From contig JAQIDD010000117.1 of the NCBI GenBank assembly GCA_027858215.1, forward strand, positions 1 through 5,212: a stretch of 5,212 nt of DNA. The letters are read 5' to 3'. How positions within the stretch are numbered: the stretch's first letter is position 1; each line of letters begins with the position of its first letter. Positions 1 to 5,212 of the stretch are shown piece after piece. The position numbers were made by a program, and so were the translations under genes. This stretch comes from Candidatus Delongbacteria bacterium (GTDB lineage: Bacteria; Bacteroidota; Bacteroidia; Bacteroidales; ML635J-15). A model generated the notes under the pieces. It made no database searches and was not told where the DNA came from. It worked only from the letters and a program-made list of their open reading frames with translations.

Positions 1-833
1 TCCTTCGAGTGTTGCAAATGCACAGCGATGTTGATCAGCGTGAAAAGGAATTCAGAAACATGACTAAAGTGTTTAAAGAACTTGAGGAAGAAATTCATCC
101 GAAATTGCGTCGCTCTGAAATGAAACTCAATGTTATGCTCATTGGTCACAGCGATGAAGAAATCAAGCAACTCGTAAACGAAGACATTGACAGTTTGAAA
201 AAAGAAGAATTGATGTACGCTGCTACACTGTTTGATGATTACAACAAAAAATTGACCATTTATCAGAAATTTGTTAGTCAATATGCCGATGACTGGAGAG
301 GCCATAACAATGTTGGTGTTGCTCAATTTAAACTTGAAAATTACGAAGCCGCAGCAACTGCATTTGAAAAAGCCAAAAATGCCAATGCAAACGCAACTGT
401 TCACAATAACATGGGTGCTGTAGAACTTATTAATGGTAACCTGGATAAAGCACAGGAAAACTTCACTTCAGCTACCGGTGTTGGTGATGCTGTTTCATAC
501 AACATGGGTATTATTAAAGTCAAACAAGCTGATTACGAACAAGCTGTTTCTTATTTTGGAGACAACTGCTGCTTTAATGCAGCTCTTGCCAACGTACTCA
601 ATGGTAACCTTGACGAAGCCGTCCGTCTTGCTGAATGTGGTGATGACAAAGATGAAGCTATGAATTATTACATCAAAGCGGTTGCAGGTGTACGCAAAAG
701 TGATACTGAGTTGATGTACAACAACCTGCGTACTGCATGTACAAAAGACGCTTCACTGAAGAAACACGCTGCAAAGGATGTTGAATTTATTGATTACTTT
801 GAACAGCAAACATTTAAAAACATTGTTGAATAA
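1..833 (+). CDS. TPR-repeat protein, C-terminal part (OmpA/TPR-type Bacteroidota family), 5' end outside window
   Basis: The reading frame is open from the window edge (first full codon at base 3) to TAA at 831-833, giving 276 visible residues. No start is supported; the GTG at 9 is internal. Residues 11-45 are a charged helical segment (DQREKEFRNM ... HPKLRRSEMKLNV) that I recognise from the region before the TPRs in a common Bacteroidota envelope family. Residues about 96-129, 131-160 and 163-190 read as three TPR units (conserved N-N-x-G, F/Y and A-x-x-x-F positions), with a degenerate fourth at 191-212 (FNAALANVLNGNLDEAV). A conserved tail follows (NNLRTACTKDASLKKHAAKD, then EFIDYF). Family members often carry a signal peptide and an OmpA-like domain upstream, which would place the protein at the outer membrane or periplasm. 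That part is not visible, so localisation is inferred. TPRs are protein-binding scaffolds; the partner is unknown. The gene is closed by the terminator at 855-887. Confidence 0.85.
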   Translation, partial: LRVLQMHSDVDQREKEFRNMTKVFKELEEEIHPKLRRSEMKLNVMLIGHSDEEIKQLVNEDIDSLKKEELMYAATLFDDYNKKLTIYQKFVSQYADDWRGHNNVGVAQFKLENYEAAATAFEKAKNANANATVHNNMGAVELINGNLDKAQENFTSATGVGDAVSYNMGIIKVKQADYEQAVSYFGDNCCFNAALANVLNGNLDEAVRLAECGDDKDEAMNYYIKAVAGVRKSDTELMYNNLRTACTKDASLKKHAAKDVEFIDYFEQQTFKNIVE

Positions 834-854
834 GATTATTTTATTATTCTAATG

Positions 855-887
855 AAAAGCGCTTCGGTTTCCGGGGCGCTTTTTTTT
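855..887 (+). terminator. Strong intrinsic terminator after the TPR gene
   Basis: The arms AAAAGCGCTTCGG (855-867) and CCGGGGCGCTTTT (871-883) pair through 13 base pairs, including two T-G wobbles, around a TTT loop. The stem runs directly into a run of eight T (880-887). It lies 21 bases after the TAA of the TPR gene. This is a textbook rho-independent terminator and separates the first gene from the AlbA_2/Nudix unit. Confidence 0.92.
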
Positions 888-1171
888 AATTGCTGTATAT
901 TATCATATTCTATCAATATGAGATATGTTTCTGTATGCCCTGACCTGATAAAGCACATTAAGAACTTATATGGTTGGTTGTCAATTATTTCAAAGGAAGC
1001 GATCAATATCAATATGTATTTGTAAAAAATTCTAACAGTTGATATATAATTGGTAAAATTTATACTAAATACCGCATTAGTGCGTTTTATGATGGAGTAG
1101 TAGTGATATTACATTGTATTGAGCAGGTAAATTATTTGCCCGTATTAGCCGGGTTTTGTAAATTTGAACTG
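888..1171. other. Intergenic/leader region upstream of the AlbA_2 gene
   Basis: No convincing gene is seen here. The stretch is AT-rich. It contains a small palindrome (TCATATT at 903-909, AATATGA at 915-921, 5-base spacer) of the size of a protein-binding site, and the candidate promoter at 1019-1052. A 35-codon ORF (918-1025) has no family resemblance. From 1103 the sequence is in frame with the downstream gene through a GTG codon, but that extension is judged to be non-coding leader. Confidence 0.5.
1019..1052 (+). promoter_or_regulatory. Candidate Bacteroidota-type promoter for the AlbA_2/Nudix unit
   Basis: TTTG at 1019-1022 is followed after 22 bases by TATAATTG at 1045-1052. Against the Bacteroidota consensus (-33 TTTG, roughly 19-21 bases, -7 TAnnTTTG), the -7 box has one mismatch and the spacer is slightly long. 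Transcription would begin near 1057-1060, leaving a leader of about 110 bases before the ATG at 1172. The call rests on the motif match alone. Confidence 0.4.
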
Positions 1172-1840
1172 ATGTCACAGTATATTCAAAATCTCATAGA
1201 AGAAGGGGAACATCAGCAACTTGATTTTAAATATCAGGTTACCGATGCCAAAAAGATAGCACGCACTGTATCTGCTTTTTCCAATACTGATGGAGGAAGG
1301 TTGTTAATCGGCGTTAAAGACAACGGGCGTATTGCCGGCATCAGGTCTGATGAGGAATATTATATGATGGAATCGGCTGCTGAAATATTTTGCAAACCAA
1401 AAGTAAAATTTGAGGCTAAAACCTGGAACATCAGGGGAAAACATGTACTGGAAATCATCATTCAAAAAAAAACATCTGGTGAACCCGTAACTACCCCGGA
1501 TCCCGATGGTAATTACAAGGCCTATGTCAGGCATGTTGACACCAACCTTGTGGCTGATGAAATTTTACATACGGTATGGAAGTGTAAAAGCCAGAACCAG
1601 GGAGCCTATATCCATTATTCCGATGCTGAGAAAAACCTGTTGGATGCTCTCGAAAGCGTGTCCGGGCAAACTCTGGATGAATTAGTACACTATACCGGGC
1701 TTAATAAAAAGCTGATAACAGATATTCTCATCAATTTTGTGCTGGCTGATATCATCATGTTACAACCCGGTATTGGTGGAAGCCGTTTTATACTGAATGA
1801 AGGTTTTGATCAGGATGATTATAAAGATAAGAATGGATAA
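1172..1840 (+). CDS. AlbA_2 (Schlafen-type) domain protein with C-terminal helix-turn-helix
   Basis: This 222-residue protein has an N-terminal AlbA_2 (Schlafen AlbA_2) domain at about residues 5-130. Visible hallmarks are E13 and DFK at 18-20, the block AFSNTDGGRLLIGVKDNG at 35-52 followed by IAG, and a late AYVR...DTN at 117-124. The domain is known in putative transcriptional regulators and in nucleic-acid-acting Schlafen proteins; here a DNA-binding or regulatory role is inferred. Residues 148-208 look like a winged helix-turn-helix (DALESVSGQTLDELVHYTGL, then a recognition-like helix and a short beta wing), supporting DNA binding. No membrane segment or signal peptide is seen. I chose ATG 1172 because MSQYIQNLIEEGEHQQLDFK matches the usual N-terminus of Bacteroidota homologues as I know them. 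A longer start at GTG 1103 would add 23 residues with no family resemblance. The Nudix gene follows after 11 bases, so the two are probably co-transcribed. The regulatory target cannot be read from the sequence. Confidence 0.85.
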   Translation: MSQYIQNLIEEGEHQQLDFKYQVTDAKKIARTVSAFSNTDGGRLLIGVKDNGRIAGIRSDEEYYMMESAAEIFCKPKVKFEAKTWNIRGKHVLEIIIQKKTSGEPVTTPDPDGNYKAYVRHVDTNLVADEILHTVWKCKSQNQGAYIHYSDAEKNLLDALESVSGQTLDELVHYTGLNKKLITDILINFVLADIIMLQPGIGGSRFILNEGFDQDDYKDKNG

Positions 1841-1851
1841 AAATCACGATT

Positions 1852-2280
1852 ATGAGTTACACGTATAAATATCCCAGACCTATGGTTACCGTAGATGCTT
1901 TGGTATTTGCAGGTTATGGTGAAGAAAGAAAAGTATTGCTGATACGCAGAAAGAACCCTCCGTTTCAGGGGAAATGGGCGTTGCCCGGAGGCTTTGTGGA
2001 TATGGATGAAGATTTGGACGAGGCTGTTGAAAGGGAACTGAAAGAGGAAACCGGCTTATCATTATCTGGGTTCAAACAACTAAAAGCATTTGGAAAACCC
2101 CGACGCGACCCAAGAGGAAGAAATATATCTGTCGTTTTTTTTATTCAAATTGAAAAACCTGTTGATCCCAATGCCGGTGATGATGCTGAACAAGCTAAGT
2201 GGTACAAAGTGAAAGATTTACCGGAACTTGCTTTTGATCATAACGAAGTAATTCATGAAGGCCTGGAAAAAATTGAATGA
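1852..2280 (+). CDS. Nudix hydrolase (ADP-ribose pyrophosphatase-like)
   Basis: This complete 142-residue single-domain Nudix protein has an exact Nudix box at residues 47-69: G47, E53, R61-E62, E65-E66, G68-L69 (GX5EX7REUXEEXGU). The glutamates of this helix bind the catalytic divalent metals. WALPGG (42-47) precedes the box, RDPRGRNISVVFF (85-97) forms the central strand, and AFDH (127-130) lies near the end. The opening YPRPMVTVDALVF and the late AFDH motif resemble the ADP-ribose pyrophosphatase / NrtR-N-terminal branch. A substrate such as ADP-ribose or a related nucleoside diphosphate derivative is therefore likely but not proven. The C-terminal winged helix of NrtR regulators is absent, which argues for an enzyme rather than a repressor. 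It is a cytosolic protein with no signal peptide. It starts 11 bases after the AlbA_2 gene, indicating co-transcription. No clear terminator follows, only AT-rich DNA. Confidence 0.93.
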   Translation: MSYTYKYPRPMVTVDALVFAGYGEERKVLLIRRKNPPFQGKWALPGGFVDMDEDLDEAVERELKEETGLSLSGFKQLKAFGKPRRDPRGRNISVVFFIQIEKPVDPNAGDDAEQAKWYKVKDLPELAFDHNEVIHEGLEKIE

Positions 2281-2318
2281 TTATTTATTAAAAAACACGA
2301 CTAAAATTATAGAATATA

Positions 2319-2349
2319 TTTTTTTGTGTAACTATTTTTAGTATATTTG
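2319..2349 (+). promoter_or_regulatory. Promoter-like box with no clear gene behind it
   Basis: TATATTTG at 2342-2349 is an exact match to the Bacteroidota -7 element TAnnTTTG. The upstream TTTG at 2323-2326 leaves only 15 bases, shorter than usual. The T-run at 2319-2325 would give a weak -33 element at normal spacing. Transcription would start near 2356 and enter the gene-free stretch. In DNA this AT-rich a chance match is possible. Confidence 0.3.
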
Positions 2350-2514
2350 TAGATGTTTATTTATTCAAACGAATACCAATATAAAAAAGTTAAAAGCACA
2401 TCGGGAAATTGAAATGGTAAAAGATGAATGATATTGTTGGCATATAAACAAACTTGATTGTTACATGAATGTTCTTTTTATTGTGCTGAACAGAAGGATT
2501 GATTACTGTTTTAA

Positions 2515-2528
2515 TGTCCTGAAGGACA
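2515..2528. repeat. Small REP-like hairpin
   Basis: TGTCC and GGACA form a perfect 5-base-pair stem around a TGAA loop. Bacteroidota genomes often carry dispersed short hairpins with a GTCCTGAAAGGAC-like core, and this one resembles them. Only one copy is seen in the window, so its repetitive nature cannot be shown here. Confidence 0.3.
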
Positions 2529-2640
2529 CTAGTTAGGTGACGCAATATGAATATTTGGAAATCGTTTTAAAATAAATACTAAAATAAGATATAAAGTTCT
2601 CAAAAAAGTGCTTATTAAAAATTAAGCCTAACAACACAAA

Positions 2641-2769
2641 GAAAAAAACAGTGGTTTGCCAGTCCGGGTCCTACCTACGGCTTGAGTTATCATGCTCTGG
2701 AACTATCCCCGAATACCTGTCTACTACTTTCTATTAACCGTCCCGGGTTGGCTTACCGCTGTTTTGTTT
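2641..2769. repeat. Long imperfect inverted repeat (possible structured RNA or small mobile-element relic)
   Basis: The arm at 2645-2668 pairs with 2742-2765 over 24 positions. There are 19 Watson-Crick pairs, three G-T wobbles (2663/2747, 2662/2748, 2652/2758) and one internal T-T/T-T mismatch (2656-2657 against 2753-2754). Pairing can extend outward, past one mismatch, to 2641/2769. The core includes CCGGG at 2664-2668 against CCCGG at 2742-2746. The enclosed 73 bases show no strong internal stem, only the short direct repeat TACCT (2672-2676 region and 2714-2718). The right arm runs into a T-tract (2767-2774) and the left arm is preceded by an A-tract, so termination in either direction is possible. 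The structure is clear; its nature is not. Candidates are a small RNA with its own terminator, a MITE-like element (no target duplication seen), or a large-loop terminator. Confidence 0.6.
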
Positions 2770-2795
2770 TTTTTATCCACGCCTTCTAATGTTTG
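2763..2795 (+). promoter_or_regulatory. Candidate promoter upstream of the short secreted ORF
   Basis: TTTG at 2763-2766 is followed after 21 bases by AATGTTTG at 2788-2795. This is one mismatch from the Bacteroidota -7 consensus TAnnTTTG, at good spacing. Transcription would start near 2802, only about 10-28 bases before the candidate starts at 2812 and 2830. The TTTG lies inside the outer end of the inverted repeat. Motif-based only. Confidence 0.3.
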
Positions 2796-2811
2796 ACACA
2801 TCCACAATGTT

Positions 2812-3018
2812 ATGAATATTAGTGCTGTTATGCACAAGAAAATAGCATTGGCAATTGTTTTGATAAGTTGTCTATCTATGGTATATGGAAAGGATACAAC
2901 TATGCCCGCCAAACGTATTGATTATGATGTACAAATGGGTGTGGGCATTATAAACCTCGTTCATGAATACAGCCTTTCTGATGGATTAAGTTTATTGCAT
3001 GCCTGTGGCCACATGTGA
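2812..3018 (+). CDS. Short ORF with signal peptide; small secreted protein or truncated envelope gene
   Basis: The ORF encodes 68 residues from ATG 2812, or 62 from ATG 2830. The second start is preferred because it gives a classic signal peptide: MHKK, then the hydrophobic stretch IALAIVLISCLSMVYG, then KDTTMPAKRIDYD. Cleavage after VYG is plausible. LISC at residues 11-14 (from ATG 2830) also fits a lipobox, but it sits early and the hydrophobic stretch continues beyond it. The mature part would be only about 42 residues (DVQMGVGIINLVHEYSLSDG, then SLLHACGHM). It has two cysteines in the longer reading, C14 in the leader and one near the end. I do not recognise the family. A signal peptide followed by KDTT and an MGVGI-like strand resembles the start of Bacteroidota outer-membrane barrel proteins, so this may be the 5' remnant of a larger gene. 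Reading past the TGA in the same frame gives only about 28 unremarkable residues. The ORF is convergent with the acyl-CoA dehydrogenase gene. Confidence 0.45.
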   Translation: MNISAVMHKKIALAIVLISCLSMVYGKDTTMPAKRIDYDVQMGVGIINLVHEYSLSDGLSLLHACGHM

Positions 3019-3086
3019 TATCATCGTAAAAGCAAATCCCCGTCTGAAAATAATTCAATCAATACCTTAAAAAGCCATGGGCGAGT

Positions 3087-3120
3087 TATAAGGCTTATCT
3101 TATAGTTGTTAAGCCTTGTA
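3087..3120 (-). terminator. Hairpin at the 3' end of the acyl-CoA dehydrogenase gene
   Basis: AAGGCTTA (3090-3097) and TAAGCCTT (3110-3117) form a perfect 8-base-pair stem with a 12-base loop. It can extend to 3087/3120 through one wobble. The stem overlaps the TAA stop codon (3109-3111, minus strand) of the dehydrogenase. No T-run follows on either strand, so this is not a classic intrinsic terminator. It may protect the mRNA 3' end or assist termination between the two convergent genes. Confidence 0.35.
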
Positions 3121-4827
3121 TTTCAACATTTCTTCATAATCTACTGAATAAATCATGTCAAGATGTTTGGCATTTTCTGATTTTGCCATATTAAGGAAGA
3201 GATTTGCCGGGTGATAGTATTTATTATCCCGGATGGAATCTTTCAGCAGCAGGTATGTCATAATGATGTTACCGGCCATTTCAACCAGGCGGCGTGCATG
3301 AAAATCGAAGAAATCGTTGTTATCTTCAATGTTATCGTTTTGTTCATCAACCCATTTAAAGGCCTTTTCGTATGCATCTTTCAGGTCTTTGAGCACATCG
3401 AGTTGAGCATTGTACTGCCCGGGGTATTTTTCGGCTGCGTATGCCTCCATTTGCTTGGTAAATAAACCTGTGGTTACACCGCGAATGGCGGCAACTACCT
3501 GCAGTTGAGTTGTGCCTTCGTATATGTTTGTTATGCGAGCATCCCGATACAAACGTTCGATGGGAAAATCTTTCATGTATCCGGCGCCACCGTGAATTTG
3601 CAATGCATCGTATGCAATTTCGTTGCAATATTCGCTGCCAAACAATTTAGCCAGGGGAGTATATGCATCTGCCAGCCGGTTGTAAGACTTCATTTCTTTG
3701 CGTTCTTCGGGTTCCAGCTTACGTTCTGCACTTAAATACATGTAATTTTTATACACATCCACAAACCTTGTGGTTTCATAAAGCAGGGCACGGGCTGCAT
3801 GGGTTTTTGCCCGCATGTTTGCCAGCATTTCGTACACGGCAGGAAAATCAATGATTGTTTTCCCAAATTGCACGCGTTCAGAGGCATATTTTTCACCTTC
3901 TCTCAATGCTGCTTCAGCAAGGCCGACGGATTGAGCTGCAACCCCCAGGCGTGCTCCATTCATCAGTGACATGACGTATTTTATCAATCCCAGCCTGCGG
4001 TTACCAATAAGTTTGGCAGTTGCGTCTTTGAATACAAGTTCGCAGGTAGGAGAGCCTTTGATGCCGAGTTTATTTTCAATGCGGCGGACTTTCACACCAC
4101 CATCATTTTTGTCATGCACAAACAGGCTGAGTCCGCGGCCGTCGTGTGTGCCTTCTTCTGACCTGGCCAGCACCAGGGCAATTTCAGCATCCCCGTTGGT
4201 GATAAAGCGTTTTACCCCATTGAGGTACCATGTGTCGTCTTTTTCGTTGTAAGTTGCCTTGAGCGCAACCCGTTGAAGGTCTGATCCGGCATCTGGTTCG
4301 GTTAAGTCCATAGAAGCCGTTTCTCCTTTGTTAAAACGGGGCAGAAAAGCCTGTTTTATCTCTTCATCGGCAAATTCGTGAATGGTTTCAGCACAATCCT
4401 GCAATCCCCAGATGTTGGCAAAACCGGCATCGGCACGGCTGACTATTTCAGCTGCCATCACATAAGGAACCATAGAAAAATTGAGCCCATCGTATTTGCG
4501 TGGCAGCGACATCCCAATAACACCGGCCTGGGCCAGTTTGTCATGGTTTTCCTGTGTCCCTTTGGCATAATATACCCTGTCGCCTTTATGATGAGCGCCT
4601 TCCTGGTCAACTGATTCTGCGTTTTCTGCAATCACATTGCCACTGATATCACCAATAATCTCAAGTACTTTTTCGTAGGAATCCATGGCATCTTCAAAAT
4701 CTGCAGGAGCATAATCATATTCGGAAGCATCCTTGTAATTGTTTTCTTTCAGCCTGACGATTTTTTTCATCAGGGGATGATTCAAATGGAAATGTAAATC
4801 TTTGTTATCGGTATAAAAATTAGCCAT
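3109..4827 (-). CDS. Acyl-CoA dehydrogenase, large form with C-terminal extension
   Basis: This complete 572-residue FAD enzyme catalyses alpha,beta-dehydrogenation of an acyl-CoA in fatty-acid or amino-acid breakdown and passes electrons to ETF. Both acyl-CoA dehydrogenase signatures are present: LTEPDAGSD (175-183) and a second running from Q410 through GGAGY (413-417), D420, R425 and D429. The catalytic base is expected to be E437 in IYEGTTQLQ. ERVQFGKTI (317-325) belongs to the FAD/dimer region. Ordinary members have about 380 residues. This one adds an N-terminal extension (about 1-75), a charged insert near 355-388 (LEPEERKEMK), and about 120 C-terminal residues after 450 that are mostly helical. 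This architecture is seen in the FadE5/DmdC-like large acyl-CoA dehydrogenases and in many Bacteroidota paralogues. The acyl substrate cannot be read from the sequence. The start ATG lies 17 bases after the etfA stop, so the two genes form one operon. Confidence 0.95.
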   Translation of the reverse strand: MANFYTDNKDLHFHLNHPLMKKIVRLKENNYKDASEYDYAPADFEDAMDSYEKVLEIIGDISGNVIAENAESVDQEGAHHKGDRVYYAKGTQENHDKLAQAGVIGMSLPRKYDGLNFSMVPYVMAAEIVSRADAGFANIWGLQDCAETIHEFADEEIKQAFLPRFNKGETASMDLTEPDAGSDLQRVALKATYNEKDDTWYLNGVKRFITNGDAEIALVLARSEEGTHDGRGLSLFVHDKNDGGVKVRRIENKLGIKGSPTCELVFKDATAKLIGNRRLGLIKYVMSLMNGARLGVAAQSVGLAEAALREGEKYASERVQFGKTIIDFPAVYEMLANMRAKTHAARALLYETTRFVDVYKNYMYLSAERKLEPEERKEMKSYNRLADAYTPLAKLFGSEYCNEIAYDALQIHGGAGYMKDFPIERLYRDARITNIYEGTTQLQVVAAIRGVTTGLFTKQMEAYAAEKYPGQYNAQLDVLKDLKDAYEKAFKWVDEQNDNIEDNNDFFDFHARRLVEMAGNIIMTYLLLKDSIRDNKYYHPANLFLNMAKSENAKHLDMIYSVDYEEMLKYKA

Positions 4828-4844
4828 TGTTCAAAATTTTAGGT

Positions 4845-5212
4845 TTACTTGGTATTCTTATGATATGCTTCAATCATTCTGGGAATGATTTTATTAAGAT
4901 CGCCGTTGATGACGTAATCAGCCACCTCATTAATGGGGGCATCCGAGTCATTATTGATGGCAATGACCATGGCGGATTCTTTCATCCCGGCAGTGTGTTG
5001 TACCTGACCTGAAATGCCACATGCAATGTACAATTTGGGCCTGACAGTTACCCCGGTCTGACCAACCTGCCTTTCGTGCGGTGCAAATCCCGCATCCACA
5101 GCAGCCCTTGATGCACCCACTTCGCCACCAAGTACATCAGCAAGCTCAAACAAGAGCTTGAAATTTTCTTTTGAGCCAACACCATAGCCGACTGATACAA
5201 TAATAGGGGAGG
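4845..5212 (-). CDS. etfA: Electron transfer flavoprotein alpha subunit, C-terminal part (5' end outside window)
   Basis: The minus-strand frame is open from the right edge to TAA (4845-4847), giving 122 full codons of the C-terminal FAD-binding domain. The apparent TTG start at 5153 is internal; the frame continues upstream as SPIIVSVGYGVGSKENFKLL. Diagnostic motifs are GVGSKENF, a GEVGASRAAVDAG block, HERQVGQTG, and the ETF-alpha signature LYIACGISGQVQH followed by AGM and MVIAIN. These residues bind FAD. With EtfB the protein forms the soluble heterodimer that takes electrons from acyl-CoA dehydrogenases and passes them to ETF:quinone oxidoreductase or another acceptor. The dehydrogenase gene follows 17 bases downstream, which gives a clear partner. 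etfB is expected upstream, beyond 5212. Nothing visible decides whether this ETF is of the bifurcating type. Confidence 0.96.
   Translation of the reverse strand, partial: SPIIVSVGYGVGSKENFKLLFELADVLGGEVGASRAAVDAGFAPHERQVGQTGVTVRPKLYIACGISGQVQHTAGMKESAMVIAINNDSDAPINEVADYVINGDLNKIIPRMIEAYHKNTK

Larger units (their letters stand above)
2281..2811. other. 531-base stretch without a convincing gene
   Basis: Both strands hold only short ORFs without family resemblance. The left part (2281-2640) is very AT-rich and carries an orphan promoter-like box (2342-2349) and a small REP-like hairpin (2515-2528). The right part (2641-2769) is richer in GC and forms a long imperfect inverted repeat. From about 2700 to 2800 the + strand is strongly pyrimidine-biased. 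The stretch may hold a non-coding RNA, a degraded mobile element, or simply decayed sequence. Confidence 0.6.

Noticed and set aside
918..1025. A 35-codon + strand ORF (begins MRYVSVCPDL) in the leader before the AlbA_2 gene.
   Set aside because: No family resemblance, no supported start signal and no promoter just upstream. Its end overlaps the candidate promoter of the next gene.
2281..2330. AT-rich inverted segments (AAAAT ... ATTTT) after the Nudix gene as a terminator.
   Set aside because: The pairing is only five A-T pairs with a non-pairing interior, too weak to call in DNA this AT-rich.
2351..2431. An open frame ending in AHREIEMVKDE that looks like a protein C-terminus.
   Set aside because: There is no start codon in frame and no homologous-looking upstream sequence; it is too short to call a gene relic.
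2465..2536. A 23-codon + strand ORF (begins MNVLFIVLNR) covering the REP-like hairpin.
   Set aside because: Too short and without support; it contains the hairpin sequence, which explains its end.
2532..2632. GTTAGGT (2532-2538) and GCCTAAC (about 2626-2632) match integron attC core consensus sequences.
   Set aside because: The order is wrong for one attC site. No matching GTTRRRY follows the GCCTAAC at the right distance, the intervening 90 bases have no cassette gene, and no integrase is present.
2692..2796. A 34-codon hydrophobic + strand ORF (begins MLWNYPRIPV) across the right half of the inverted repeat.
   Set aside because: Its hydrophobicity follows from the T-rich strand, the start is unsupported, and it overlaps the better-supported inverted repeat.
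2724..2912. A 62-residue minus-strand ORF opposite the signal-peptide ORF.
   Set aside because: Its hydrophobic stretch is the antisense of the signal-peptide region. It has no recognisable family and no promoter-like sequence.
3109..4827. Several open frames opposite or out of frame with the acyl-CoA dehydrogenase gene.
   Set aside because: They are shadows of a well-supported coding sequence, with no family features or start context of their own.
4845..5212. Possible electron-bifurcating ETF.
   Set aside because: Only the alpha C-terminal domain is visible. The features that separate bifurcating ETFs, and partner genes such as fixC/fixX or a bcd cluster, cannot be judged from this window.

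Overview
The window looks like a chromosomal segment of a Bacteroidota bacterium, most likely order Bacteroidales or a close relative such as Marinilabiliales. The evidence is protein-level resemblance recognised by eye (an OmpA/TPR-type protein tail, a Bacteroidota-style AlbA_2 protein, a large acyl-CoA dehydrogenase next to etfA), moderate-to-low GC, AT-rich intergenic DNA, absence of clear Shine-Dalgarno sequences, and promoter-like boxes of the Bacteroidota type (TTTG ... TAnnTTTG). No database search was possible.

Layout. (1) 1-833, + strand: C-terminal part of a TPR-rich protein of a family that usually carries envelope/OmpA-type domains upstream, closed by a strong intrinsic terminator at 855-887. 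(2) 834-1171: leader region with a candidate promoter at about 1019-1052. (3) 1172-2280, + strand: a two-gene unit, an AlbA_2 (Schlafen-type) domain protein with a C-terminal helix-turn-helix, followed after 11 bases by a complete Nudix hydrolase. (4) 2281-2811: a 531-base stretch without a convincing gene, holding an orphan promoter-like box, a small REP-like hairpin and, most notably, a long imperfect inverted repeat (2641-2769) ending in a T-tract. (5) 2812-3018, + strand: a short signal-peptide-bearing ORF that may be a small secreted protein or the 5' relic of a larger envelope gene. (6) 3109-5212, - strand: the end of an operon with etfA (electron transfer flavoprotein alpha, 5' end outside the window) followed after 17 bases by a 572-residue acyl-CoA dehydrogenase.

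Functionally, the minus-strand pair is a coherent module: the dehydrogenase oxidises an acyl-CoA and passes electrons through its FAD to ETF. etfB is expected just beyond the right edge. The AlbA_2 and Nudix genes are probably co-transcribed, but a shared function is not evident. Most of the window is ordinary core-genome content. The part least explained by known genes is 2281-3108, where the long inverted repeat and the short secreted ORF deserve a second look. I did not find convincing evidence of a new multi-gene system.
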